A stretch of 64,000 nucleotides of DNA from NCBI GenBank assembly GCA_015296085.1, contig DVDT01000040.1, positions 109,799 to 173,798 of the forward strand. The letters run 5' to 3'. Under the pieces are notes generated by a model. The model was not told where the DNA came from and ran no database searches. It was given only the letters and a program-made list of their open reading frames with translations. This DNA comes from Trichormus sp. M33_DOE_039 (GTDB lineage: Bacteria > Cyanobacteriota > Cyanobacteriia > Cyanobacteriales > Nostocaceae). This document shows positions 25,350 to 33,303 of the stretch, in pieces (the stretch's first letter is position 1; each line of letters begins with the position of its first letter). The translations under genes and the position numbers were made by a program.

Positions 25350-26837
25350 CTAGGCTGGTTGTAAATGATACTTGTCCGCCAAAAAATCAAATAGCCAATC
25401 TTTGACGCGGTGTGTAGCGTGACAATCGTCTTCATTGTATCGGCTGATGATTTCTAGTAGAGAGCGATCGCCGGTTTCCAACCATTGATCATACCAGTAA
25501 ATACACTTAGCTCCACTAGCTTCTTGATCACGCCATTCAAATCCTAACCAGCGAGCGATCGCTTTTAGCGCATAACTTTCTATGGGTAATGCTACAGTTT
25601 CCGTGAGGTGTTCATAAATATCAACAAATCGATTCAAGACAGGCTGTACTGATTTGTGAGGTGTACGGTACAACTTGGCTAGGCGTTTGACTGTATCTAA
25701 TTCGTAAACGCAAAAATGATAAATTGGTGCTTCAGGATATTGCCACACTAACTCTAGAAATTGTTGCCAAATTAATTCTTCTTGTTCTGGTTTTTCTGCT
25801 AAGAAAGAATAAAACTCTTCAGTGTTGGTTTGCTTATTCACCACCAACACTCCCAAAAGGTAATCTAAATTGATGTCTGGTTGTGCTTCAATATCAAAAT
25901 ACAGCTCGACGGCAGCATTGAAGGTAATATTTGGCAGTGAAGGCGGAAATGGTAAAGTTAGAGGTCGTTTTGCTAAGACTGATTTGGCTTGGATAACTAA
26001 TTTATTGGCAACGTAAGGATCAAAACCAGTGAGATTTTCTAAAATAGTGGGATTGGTATCAGCGAGAGATTCCAGGGTGGTGAGATCGAGGGTTTGTAGT
26101 TGAGTGTAACGAATGGGAGTGACTCCCGGTAACAGGGAGAGGTGTTGCTGAGATTGCGCGATCGCATAACATTGACTGTGCCACAGACACAGATTACACT
26201 TCTGACGGGAAATAAATATTTCTGGTCTAGTTTCCGACTGTAGAGACTGCATGAACTCCTGCAAAATTTCCTGCATTTGCGGTGTCCATTTAGCTAAATC
26301 TATCGGATATTTCGTCTCTTTACTGCGTAACATTAACCAAGCCGTCGGCGGTGTCACGCCTTGGACTGTTGCTAAGACTTGGGTATGAAAAGCGGTGACA
26401 ACTTGATATTCCTGTTTGGGACGCTTACCCAGTTCTATATTTACTGCTGCATACATCCACTCGCCAAAACGCGATTCTCCTGGCTGTTTGACAAGTAAAT
26501 CAGGACAACTGACAAGGGTAGGGTTAAGGGATTCTGGTTCTGAGTCTACTAACTGACTGTAATTAGCTAACAGCACTCCTTGATAAATGTAATCAACCCC
26601 AAGCTGCATCAATTCTATGGTGGCTGCTTGTCCTGCTGCCCATTTTCCTCTAGGGTAATCTGGTTTTTGATAGGTAAATTGAGCCAAAATACTCAACCGA
26701 TGGGCGTTTTTGTCCTGTTGCAGTTTGAGTAATAATTCACTAGGCGTATCTCGTAAACTTTTATCACCGTGAATATCTAAAATCGGACGGCGTTTACAGC
26801 GTTGGTATTGCAGGAGGTGTTCAGCATTAATTAGCAT
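25350..26837 (-). CDS. TM0106-family RecB-like nuclease with RNase H-fold C-terminal domain
   Basis: At 495 residues it begins LINAEHLLQYQRCKRRPILD, the N-terminal cysteine region of RecB/Cas4-like PD-(D/E)XK nucleases. A Cys cluster CNLCLWHSQCYAI lies near 210 and could bind a 4Fe-4S cluster as in Cas4/AddB. After a helix-hairpin-helix-like middle (LTGFDPYVANKLV) comes a predicted 3'-5' exonuclease/RNase H domain beginning ELYFDIEAQPD, with YNEDDCHATHRVKDWL near the end as an exonuclease III-type motif. Function is unknown; DNA repair or processing is likely. No CRISPR genes are nearby. Confidence 0.82.
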   Translation of the reverse strand: MLINAEHLLQYQRCKRRPILDIHGDKSLRDTPSELLLKLQQDKNAHRLSILAQFTYQKPDYPRGKWAAGQAATIELMQLGVDYIYQGVLLANYSQLVDSEPESLNPTLVSCPDLLVKQPGESRFGEWMYAAVNIELGKRPKQEYQVVTAFHTQVLATVQGVTPPTAWLMLRSKETKYPIDLAKWTPQMQEILQEFMQSLQSETRPEIFISRQKCNLCLWHSQCYAIAQSQQHLSLLPGVTPIRYTQLQTLDLTTLESLADTNPTILENLTGFDPYVANKLVIQAKSVLAKRPLTLPFPPSLPNITFNAAVELYFDIEAQPDINLDYLLGVLVVNKQTNTEEFYSFLAEKPEQEELIWQQFLELVWQYPEAPIYHFCVYELDTVKRLAKLYRTPHKSVQPVLNRFVDIYEHLTETVALPIESYALKAIARWLGFEWRDQEASGAKCIYWYDQWLETGDRSLLEIISRYNEDDCHATHRVKDWLFDFLADKYHLQPA

Positions 26838-26982
26838 TCAGTTTGGGCATGGGGAATTGGGCATAAGTTACTTTTTACTTTGCCTTCTGTGTCACTTGTC
26901 ACCTATCCTCTATCACCTGTGCTTGTTGGGTTGGGAGGGTGGGAAACTAAGAAAACAAGCTATTTTGAATTTTAAATTGTTT

Positions 26983-28158
26983 ATGACTACTATTTCCACT
27001 GCACAGGCTAGGTTACATCACCATCGAGAACAATTTCTGGCTTTAGCAAATAAGCTCTATTTTAACTATGGTGGACAGGGGCCGATGCCAAAAGCCACAA
27101 TGGACACGATTACCCAAACTATAGCGCACATTCAGCATATCGGCCCTTTTGGCAGTGAGGCTGGTGCTTGGTTAACAGCGCAAATGCAAACTGTGAGAAC
27201 AGCGATCGCCTCTGAGTTAAATGTTACATCTGATACAATTGCTTTTACTGATAATGTGACTGTGGGTTGTAATATCGCTTTGTGGGGGATATCGTGGCAA
27301 GCTGGCGACCACATTTTACTCTCAGATTGCGAACATCCTGGAGTAATTGCGACTACTCAAGAAATTAGCCGTCGATTTGGGGTGGAAGTGACTACTTGTC
27401 CTTTGAAAGCAACGTTAAATGAGGGCAATCCTGTAGCCATTATTGCTGAAAATTTGCGTCCCCAGACTCGCTTAGTGGTAGTCAGTCACGTTTTTTGGAA
27501 TACGGGTCAAGTGCTACCTCTAGAAAAAATTGTGGAGGTATGCAGAAAAAATAATTCTTTTTTATTAATAGATGCGGCTCAATCTGTGGGTGCTTTACCT
27601 TTGAACTTAGCAGAGTTGGGGGCAGATTTCTATGCTTTCACTGGTCATAAATGGTTATGCGGCCCTGAAGGTGTGGGGGGTTTGTATGTGCGTCCTGAAA
27701 TTTTAGAGAGTTTGCATCCTACTTTTATTGGCTTATATGGAATTATGATTGATAGCCAATCCCAACCTGTGAACTGGAAACCGGATGCGAGAAGGTATGA
27801 AGTATCTACGCCACCTTACCCATTGTATTTTGGTTTGAGGGAGGCGATCGCTACCCATCAACAATGGGGAACACCACAGGAACGTTACACTCGAATTCGC
27901 CACAATAGTGAATATTTATGGCGACGTTTAGCTGCGTTACCCAATGTGAAATGTCTCCGCACTGCGCCCCCAGAAAGCGGTATTGTCTCCTTCCAATTGA
28001 TCAATCAACAACCTCTAAAGTTATTGCAGTTTCTCGATTCTCAAAGAATTTTAACTCGGACAATTGCCGACCCCAGTTGTATCCGGGCCACCGTCCACTA
28101 TTTGACTTTAGAATCAGAAATCGATCAGTTAGTTGAAGCAGTAGCAAAATTTCAATAG
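26983..28158 (+). CDS. Aminotransferase class V (cysteine desulfurase-like) PLP enzyme
   Basis: A 391-residue fold-type I PLP enzyme. Landmarks are YFNYGGQGPMPKATMD at the N-terminus, SDCEHPGVIA, DAAQSVGALPLNLAELGADF with the PLP-binding Asp and His/Gln region, and the Schiff-base Lys in FTGHKWLCGPEGVGGLYV near residue 222. The active-site Cys loop of SufS is not obvious, so it may belong to the isopenicillin-N-epimerase-like or related subgroup. I chose ATG 26983 because the family N-terminus starts there. The upstream in-frame 42 codons from 26857 are low-complexity intergenic sequence. A glycosyltransferase-like gene follows after 27 bases. Confidence 0.87.
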   Translation: MTTISTAQARLHHHREQFLALANKLYFNYGGQGPMPKATMDTITQTIAHIQHIGPFGSEAGAWLTAQMQTVRTAIASELNVTSDTIAFTDNVTVGCNIALWGISWQAGDHILLSDCEHPGVIATTQEISRRFGVEVTTCPLKATLNEGNPVAIIAENLRPQTRLVVVSHVFWNTGQVLPLEKIVEVCRKNNSFLLIDAAQSVGALPLNLAELGADFYAFTGHKWLCGPEGVGGLYVRPEILESLHPTFIGLYGIMIDSQSQPVNWKPDARRYEVSTPPYPLYFGLREAIATHQQWGTPQERYTRIRHNSEYLWRRLAALPNVKCLRTAPPESGIVSFQLINQQPLKLLQFLDSQRILTRTIADPSCIRATVHYLTLESEIDQLVEAVAKFQ

Positions 28159-28185
28159 TTCAACCATCAACCGTCAACACTCCCT

Positions 28186-29289
28186 ATGCAACGCCCGATT
28201 TTATACGTAGCCATTACAAATCATGGCTTTGGTCATGCTACTCGCACCGCATCTGTGGCAGCAACAATTCAAAAGCTGTGTCCAGAAGTTCTGTTAATTA
28301 TGGTGACTACTGCGCCTCGGTGGTTGCTGGAGTGTTACATCGAGGGTGATTTTATCCACCGTCCCCGCGCTTTTGATTTGGGTGTGATTCAAGTAGATAG
28401 CTTAAATATGGATAAGGATGCGACTTTGGCGAAGTTGTTGGAGATTAAAAAGCAGCAAAATTCCTTAATTGCTTCAGAAGTGAATTTTATCCGTCAAAAT
28501 CGTGTGCAGTTGATATTGGCGGATATTCCTTTCCTTGCGCCTTTATTTGCCCAAAAAGCAGGTATACCTTGCTGGATGATGAGTAATTTTGGCTGGGATT
28601 TTATCTATCGTGATTGGGGTGGGGAATTTGTAGCGATCGCTGACTGGATTAGTGAGTGTTATGCTCAATGCGATCGCTTGTTTCGTTTACCATTTCACGA
28701 ACCCTTACCAGCTTTCTCCAATATTATCGATGTGGGTTTAACTGGTGGTACTCCCCGTTACACAACCGAAGAAATTCGTGCTATTTGGGGGATAACTGCA
28801 CCTCAAGAAAAAACTGTCTTACTCACGTTTGGTGGTTTGGGTTTACAAAAAATTCCCTATGATAACCTGCGCCATTTTCCCGACTGGCAATTTATTGTCT
28901 TTGATCAGTCTGCGCCTGATTTACCTAATTTAATCAAAATTAATGACCGCAAATTCCGCCCTGTAGATTTTATGCCTGTTTGTGGGAGAGTAGTTTCTAA
29001 GCCTGGTTATGGCACATTTTCCGAAGCCACCTTATTAGATGTCCCTCTAGTTACAATCCCCCGTGATGATTTTGCGGAAGCAGCTTTTCTTTTAGAAGGA
29101 TTGGTAAATTACAATTATCATCAAATTGTCAAGCCGGAAGAGTTCTTTCAAGGTAACTGGGATTTCTTGCATCAACCATTACAACCACCACAAAAAGCAC
29201 ACCCACTAGCTAAGGATGGCAATCAGGCGATCGCTCAAGCTTTTATTAATTACTTAAAATCTCCATCATCATCTAATAATCTATTTTAA
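28186..29289 (+). CDS. Glycosyltransferase-like protein (UGT/MurG fold)
   Basis: A 367-residue protein. The N-terminal ILYVAITNHGFGHATRTASV motif (GxGH) is the nucleotide-sugar transferase signature also seen in MurG-like and bacterial UGT-like proteins. The second half has LTFGGLGLQKIPYD, then GRVVSKPGYGTFSEATLLDV, which corresponds to the donor-binding region. It follows the aminotransferase closely and may be co-transcribed. The sugar and acceptor cannot be told from sequence. Its end overlaps the 3' end of a small convergent gene by 17 bases. Confidence 0.8.
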   Translation: MQRPILYVAITNHGFGHATRTASVAATIQKLCPEVLLIMVTTAPRWLLECYIEGDFIHRPRAFDLGVIQVDSLNMDKDATLAKLLEIKKQQNSLIASEVNFIRQNRVQLILADIPFLAPLFAQKAGIPCWMMSNFGWDFIYRDWGGEFVAIADWISECYAQCDRLFRLPFHEPLPAFSNIIDVGLTGGTPRYTTEEIRAIWGITAPQEKTVLLTFGGLGLQKIPYDNLRHFPDWQFIVFDQSAPDLPNLIKINDRKFRPVDFMPVCGRVVSKPGYGTFSEATLLDVPLVTIPRDDFAEAAFLLEGLVNYNYHQIVKPEEFFQGNWDFLHQPLQPPQKAHPLAKDGNQAIAQAFINYLKSPSSSNNLF

Positions 29290-29575
29290 AATTATCAAGA
29301 TTTGGCGTTTTAATCTCACCTAAACCTAAGGGAAATACTATATTATAACCATGATAAAAATCTAAAATTGTCCGAATTAAGTATTGAGATGCTTTTGTGC
29401 TAAGTGCGATATCAGTAAGCAAATTAAATAATTCTCTATCAACTGATACTCCTAAAATACCTCCAATCTCATCTATCTTCGCTATATACCTATTGACTTG
29501 ACTATTCAACAATAAATAGATAATAACTTGAGCATTTCTTAAATTCCTCTTCATGTTGATAATTGAAACTAACAT
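29273..29575 (-). CDS. Small hypothetical protein
   Basis: A 100-residue frame from ATG 29575, with an internal ATG at 29554 as an alternative start. The composition is Ile/Leu/Asn-rich and predicted helical, with no recognised motif. There is no clear ribosome-binding site. Its stop region overlaps the convergent glycosyltransferase gene by 17 bases. It may be a real lineage-specific gene or a chance AT-rich frame; I recognise no family. Confidence 0.45.
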   Translation of the reverse strand: MLVSIINMKRNLRNAQVIIYLLLNSQVNRYIAKIDEIGGILGVSVDRELFNLLTDIALSTKASQYLIRTILDFYHGYNIVFPLGLGEIKTPNLDNFKIDY

Positions 29576-29656
29576 ATACTTTATTAGTTAGTATTTATCT
29601 ATGAACTAATTTCATTAATTTCTCACCCTTTTTTAGTCTAAAAAATAGCAGCAAAT

Positions 29657-30070
29657 ATGACACACTACCAAAAACTATTGAGAATTACTACTAATGGTAA
29701 ATCATTTCACAACATCACCTCCAAAATCGAGTCAATAGTTGCTGAGTCAGGAGTAGAAACCGGACTGTGTACACTATTTTTACGCCACACTTCTGCTAGT
29801 TTAGTGATTCAAGAAAATGCTGATCCTGATGTCCTTGTTGATTTAGCCAACTTCATGGCGAAACTTGTACCAGAGTCAGGTCAATATATTCATGATGCAG
29901 AAGGTGCTGATGATATGCCGGCTCATATCCGCACAGCACTTACTCACACTTCTGAACATATCCCTATTAATCGTGGTCATTTAGTTTTAGGAACTTGGCA
30001 GGGAATTTATATTTGGGAGCATCGTCAACGTAGTCACAGTAGAGAATTAGTTGTCCATATTTCGGGATAG
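29657..30070 (+). CDS. YjbQ/UPF0047 family protein
   Basis: This 137-residue protein has the family pattern: FHNITSKIESIV, GLCTLFLRHTSASLVIQENADP, DGADDMPAHI-like (here AEGADDMPAHIRTALT) and GTWQGIYIWEHR near the end, with several conserved His and Asp residues around a likely metal site. Members are reported to have weak thiamine-phosphate synthase activity, but their true role is unsettled. A strong hairpin terminator follows, so it appears to be transcribed alone. Confidence 0.92.
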   Translation: MTHYQKLLRITTNGKSFHNITSKIESIVAESGVETGLCTLFLRHTSASLVIQENADPDVLVDLANFMAKLVPESGQYIHDAEGADDMPAHIRTALTHTSEHIPINRGHLVLGTWQGIYIWEHRQRSHSRELVVHISG

Positions 30071-30105
30071 TCAAACAATTTTAGATTGACTCCTTGCCAG
30101 ATTAT

Positions 30106-30138
30106 AGAACCCCGGATTATTGGCAAAAATGGGGTTCT
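30106..30138 (+). terminator. Intrinsic terminator after YjbQ gene
   Basis: AGAACCCC and GGGGTTCT form a perfect 8-bp stem around a 17-base loop, 35 bases after the stop. Confidence 0.75.
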
Positions 30139-30238
30139 TAAGTGTTAAAAGTTAAGTTTGTTTGCGTTAAGTTAACTTATGTATTGCATAAAGATATGAT
30201 AGAAATTATTTAGTAGCTTCTAAGCTATCTCAATACAG

Positions 30239-30988
30239 ATGCAGCAACACACTGTACCCAATAATAGTTTTCAAGTTATTGATGAAATTCTTGCTCAACA
30301 TCAAATAAATCTTTTAAGTCTTAATCCTTATAAAACTAACATTACCAGTTTTGTAGAACTAGAAGGATTAATTAGAAAAAATATTACAGATACTTGCTTA
30401 ATTAATACTACAAAAAATACCTTGGAACGCATAGTGAAATCCCAACTACAAAATTTTCCAGAAAATATTTTTTGGGATTTTGATTTTATGGTTAGTAGTA
30501 TGTTGCATCAGTCTTTGAGTGGAGGAGATGGTGCGATCGCTTTCCTAGAATCTTTTGCTGATAAGATGGTATTACTAACAGAGTTATTCGGAATTAATAG
30601 TGAAATACGTTTCCGTTATGTACACGATTTTATTTATGGTTTTGAATGGGCAAAATGGGTGCAGAAAGACCCACGAAATCGTGCAAACATAGAGCCTTTT
30701 AGTTTGATTTTTCTAGATTATTTATTAGCAAAACATCAGGAACTTATACAACGTATTTCTCGTGGTAAATCTCAATCTTATAAACTATGTGCAGACGGTT
30801 TTCGCAATCCTTTTAACTTTTCCCGCGATCCAGAAGATGAATATCGTTTGTTAACTCATCTAGCTAAAGCAGAACTTATCCCTGTGGCTGCTTGGGATTG
30901 GAATGCTTTCCCTATGTGGAATAAACCTTTTCAAGAAAGACGTGAACAATTAGCATTAGAGTTGAATATTCAACCCCAAAAACATTAA
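30239..30988 (+). CDS. Conserved hypothetical protein coupled to Nif3-like gene
   Basis: A 249-residue, mostly helical soluble protein without a motif I can name. Distinct segments are FPENIFWDFDFMVSSML, FADKMVLLTELFG, RYVHDFIYGFEWAKWVQ and a Trp-rich end (AAWDWNAFPMWNKPFQERR). Its TAA stop shares its last base with the ATG of the Nif3-like gene (TAATG), so the two are translationally coupled. I think it is a cyanobacterial conserved protein, but I assign no function. Confidence 0.75.
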   Translation: MQQHTVPNNSFQVIDEILAQHQINLLSLNPYKTNITSFVELEGLIRKNITDTCLINTTKNTLERIVKSQLQNFPENIFWDFDFMVSSMLHQSLSGGDGAIAFLESFADKMVLLTELFGINSEIRFRYVHDFIYGFEWAKWVQKDPRNRANIEPFSLIFLDYLLAKHQELIQRISRGKSQSYKLCADGFRNPFNFSRDPEDEYRLLTHLAKAELIPVAAWDWNAFPMWNKPFQERREQLALELNIQPQKH

Positions 30989-31779
30989 TGAAAATTGTTG
31001 ATTTAATTACTTGGTTTGAAACTTGGGCGAATCCAGCTTGGTGTGAAAGTTGGGATAATTGTGGCTGGCAGATTGAGCCTGGTGTATTACAAGAGTTGGC
31101 AAGAGTTTTGGTATGTTTAACACCAACTTTGGCGGTAATGGAAGAAGCGATCGCCTTAAATGCTAATTTGATCTTTGCTCATCATCCCTTAATTTTTAGT
31201 CCTCCCAAATCTCTCCGCATTGGTGAACCAATTGGGGAAATGGCGCGGCTAGCTTTCACCCACAACATCGGTATTTACACCGCCCATACTAATTTTGATC
31301 AAGTTGCAGATGGTACGGCTGACGTTTTAGCGCAAATTTTAGAACTAAAAGATGTCGCCCCCATTGTTCCCACCCAAGACGGTTTGGGTTATGGACGCGT
31401 GGGATTATTAGAACCATTTTTGACATTGCAGGAATTACTCACGGTTATTCAAAACCGCCTGAATCCGCCCGATTTAATCTTTTCCCCCAGTGCTGATTTA
31501 CAACAGACAATATCTAAAGTGGCGGTTTTGGGTGGTTCGGGGGCTAGCTTTATTGGTGCAGTGGCAAAAACTGGCGCACAAGCTTATCTGACTTCTGACT
31601 GTAAATTCCACCAATTTCAAGAAAGCCGCGATCGCAATCTTATCCTCATCGATGCTGGACACTATGCTACAGAACGCCCCGCTTGCGATCATTTAGTCCA
31701 GAAATTCCAGTCCTTAAATCTCGACTGGGTACAACTCAGTACCAAAGACGAAGATTTCCGCCAATTTTTTCAGGCATAG
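30988..31779 (+). CDS. Nif3-like dinuclear metal-centre protein
   Basis: A 263-residue member of the NIF3/YbgI/YqfO family. The two-metal site is visible as FAHHPLIFSPPKSLR (HHP motif, near 65), YTAHTNFDQVADGTADVLA (H-x-N-x-D near 100) and the C-terminal LIDAGHYATERPACDHL (H-x3-E near 230). These proteins form hexameric rings; the substrate is uncertain. The length is that of the short form, without the inserted PII-like domain. It is coupled by a one-base overlap to the preceding gene. Confidence 0.93.
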   Translation: MKIVDLITWFETWANPAWCESWDNCGWQIEPGVLQELARVLVCLTPTLAVMEEAIALNANLIFAHHPLIFSPPKSLRIGEPIGEMARLAFTHNIGIYTAHTNFDQVADGTADVLAQILELKDVAPIVPTQDGLGYGRVGLLEPFLTLQELLTVIQNRLNPPDLIFSPSADLQQTISKVAVLGGSGASFIGAVAKTGAQAYLTSDCKFHQFQESRDRNLILIDAGHYATERPACDHLVQKFQSLNLDWVQLSTKDEDFRQFFQA

Positions 31780-31918
31780 TCAAAATAATTTTTTGATTAC
31801 CTCAAACTTAGTCTGAGAAAGTTGTGTATCGTCAGTTTCTACAAACTATATTGTATAGGTGTTCTATGAAGTTTTCTTGAATTTTGAAGAGGGAATTGTG
31901 AATTATTAATTTGCTCAT

Positions 31919-31934
31919 TGTGATACGGATCACA
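31919..31934. promoter_or_regulatory. Perfect CRP-type binding site (TGTGA-N6-TCACA)
   Basis: TGTGATACGGATCACA fits the CRP consensus at all ten conserved positions, which is also the site type of cyanobacterial SyCRP1/AnCrpA proteins. It lies 123 bases before the small gene at 32042 and in front of a TATGCT-like -10 candidate near 31962, so it could activate that promoter. Confidence 0.7.
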
Positions 31935-31985
31935 CATTTTAGTAATTAAAATCACTAGTGTATGCTGTTTTATATCAATCAGCAA

Positions 31986-32045
31986 ATGCGTCGAGTGTTC
32001 CACACTGGAGGTAATAAATTGCGTACTCTACCAGAACTAAAATGA
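31986..32045 (+). CDS. Possible 19-codon upstream frame overlapping the next gene (ATGA)
   Basis: ATG 31986 opens a frame MRRVFHTGGNKLRTLPELK whose TGA (32043-32045) overlaps the ATG of the 71-residue gene by four bases. Inside it, GGAGG (32007-32011) lies 8 bases before a TTG (32019), which would give the shorter MRTLPELK. It may be a coupled leader peptide. Alternatively, TTG 32019 may be the true start of the downstream protein, since a single extra A in the AAAA run at 32039-32042 would fuse the two frames. Confidence 0.35.
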   Translation: MRRVFHTGGNKLRTLPELK

Positions 32046-32257
32046 TTCGCGCACTTGTTGAATCTGCTTTCCAAACTGGATATCTGAGCGTTGAATCTGA
32101 AGGCTTACTGCATCAGGTATTAGCGACTAAATGCTATCAGCCAGAAGATTTGGCAGTTCTGGCAGATTTGTATGATGCTGTGCGTACAGGAAAAATTAAA
32201 CGAGAGGGTTCTTCCCAATTACGCCTAGAGTCTTTTACTTCGGACAAGACTTGCTAA
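32042..32257 (+). CDS. Small conserved-type protein under a CRP-like site
   Basis: A 71-residue soluble protein (MIRALVESAFQTGYLSVESE..., then EDLAVLADLYDAVRTGKIKR), predicted helical, with no known catalytic motif. There is no Shine-Dalgarno sequence directly before ATG 32042. The nearest GGAGG serves a TTG in another frame 23 bases upstream, so either coupling or a one-base difference from a longer ancestral start is possible. The upstream CRP-type site suggests cAMP control. I recall similar small proteins in Nostocales but give no function. Confidence 0.65.
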   Translation: MIRALVESAFQTGYLSVESEGLLHQVLATKCYQPEDLAVLADLYDAVRTGKIKREGSSQLRLESFTSDKTC

Positions 32258-32399
32258 CATTCCATCCCATCAAGCAGATAGCTTTAGCTGTGTCAGGAAA
32301 AATTTTAAAAATCAAAACTATTCTGCCTTTGTTGTTGAAAACCGTGAAGGTCAGCAAAAGAATGAGTTAAGATCAAATACATAGGGGTAACAGTCAAGC

Positions 32400-32416
32400 C
32401 GAAGCCCCAGGCTTCT
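32400..32416. repeat. Short hairpin before a candidate small gene
   Basis: GAAGCC-CCA-GGCTTC is a perfect 6-bp stem with a 3-base loop, ending a few bases before ATG 32422. Confidence 0.4.
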
Positions 32417-32421
32417 CAGCA

Positions 32422-32583
32422 ATGCCAATGATCACAAGTAGGCAAATTACACAACCGCAATCACCACTTGTTTTTGAGTATTTATTATTACATAATGGTA
32501 GTAAGGACTTACCGGCCAATAGTCAGCAGGTGAGGACAAGTACCGAATTTTCTGACTTCTATGAAGAAGTAGACATTCGCTGA
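32422..32583 (+). CDS. Candidate 53-residue small protein
   Basis: A frame from ATG 32422 to TGA 32583 encodes MPMITSRQITQPQSPLVFEY..., ending TEFSDFYEEVDIR. The composition looks protein-like (polar, with an acidic aromatic C-terminus) rather than AT-driven, and the frame stays open upstream to 32376. No ribosome-binding site is obvious. It lies in the 543-base gap before the DUF6679-like gene. I do not recognise it with certainty. Confidence 0.4.
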   Translation: MPMITSRQITQPQSPLVFEYLLLHNGSKDLPANSQQVRTSTEFSDFYEEVDIR

Positions 32584-32800
32584 ATGACCCTAAAAGAGAT
32601 AGAATCTTGGTGCAGTAACTACCAGTTTATGACTCCAAATTTCCCTAGCTTTTCACAACTCATAGTAAGCCCTTGGGTGGGGTCAACTGACACACTGATT
32701 CTGAACCGTGAATCTCACCTCTTAAGGTTGTCATTTGTTTGGGGTAAAACCCAGATTTTGAAAGGTTTAACTACGTTGTTTAAAAAGGCAGAAGCAGTAC

Positions 32801-33112
32801 ATGCTACACCGCAAGATTTATCAACTGTGTTGCGATGGGCGGGAGGTATGTGTTTTCTTGCGGGACCAGCAACGCTGGATAGAACGCGCCCGCATTATTG
32901 ACATAGAGGGAGATTTAGTGACCCTGCGCTATGAAACAGAAGAAGAAGACGAAGTTTGTTCTTGGGAAGAAATGGTTCGTCTCGAAAGTATCGGTGCTGT
33001 GACTCAAAAATTAGCTTCAGTCCCACGCGGTAATGTAGAACCACTCCTGACTGAAGATTGTCCAGAAGCCGAGCGCATCCGCAACCATTATCCTGAGTCG
33101 AATCCTGAGTAA
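32801..33112 (+). CDS. DUF6679-like cyanobacterial protein
   Basis: This 103-residue protein begins MLHRKIYQLCCDGREVCVF, followed by LRDQQRWIERARIIDIEGDL and an acidic ETEEEDEVCSWEEMVRLESI. The pattern suggests a small beta-barrel, Sm/PRC-like. I recognise it as a conserved cyanobacterial protein of unknown function. An overlapping frame at 32584-32901 has a poorer composition and is rejected. It is followed by about 190 bases of repeat-like sequence and the convergent metallo-hydrolase gene. Confidence 0.75.
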   Translation: MLHRKIYQLCCDGREVCVFLRDQQRWIERARIIDIEGDLVTLRYETEEEDEVCSWEEMVRLESIGAVTQKLASVPRGNVEPLLTEDCPEAERIRNHYPESNPE

Positions 33113-33303
33113 AGACAGAAGGCAGAAGTCAGAGGGAAAGACGGCCTTTAGGGTTTCAGCTTGCTGCTAAGACTTCTGTCTATTTCCCCTTTCCTACTTA
33201 CACTTACCCAATTCTCAATCCTAATCCTGAGTAAAATATCCTACTCAGGATTAATTATTTATTAGGGAATTGGGAACAGAGAAGAGTAACTAATAAATAA
33301 TGA

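Noticed and set aside
25350..26837. Cas4-like nuclease as part of a CRISPR system
   Set aside because: The protein has a RecB-like cysteine cluster, but no cas genes or direct-repeat arrays are nearby and the RNase H-fold C-terminus fits the TM0106 family.
32584..32901. 105-codon frame before the DUF6679-like gene
   Set aside because: It overlaps the better supported gene at 32801 by 101 bases, has no ribosome-binding site and its end reads the other gene out of frame.
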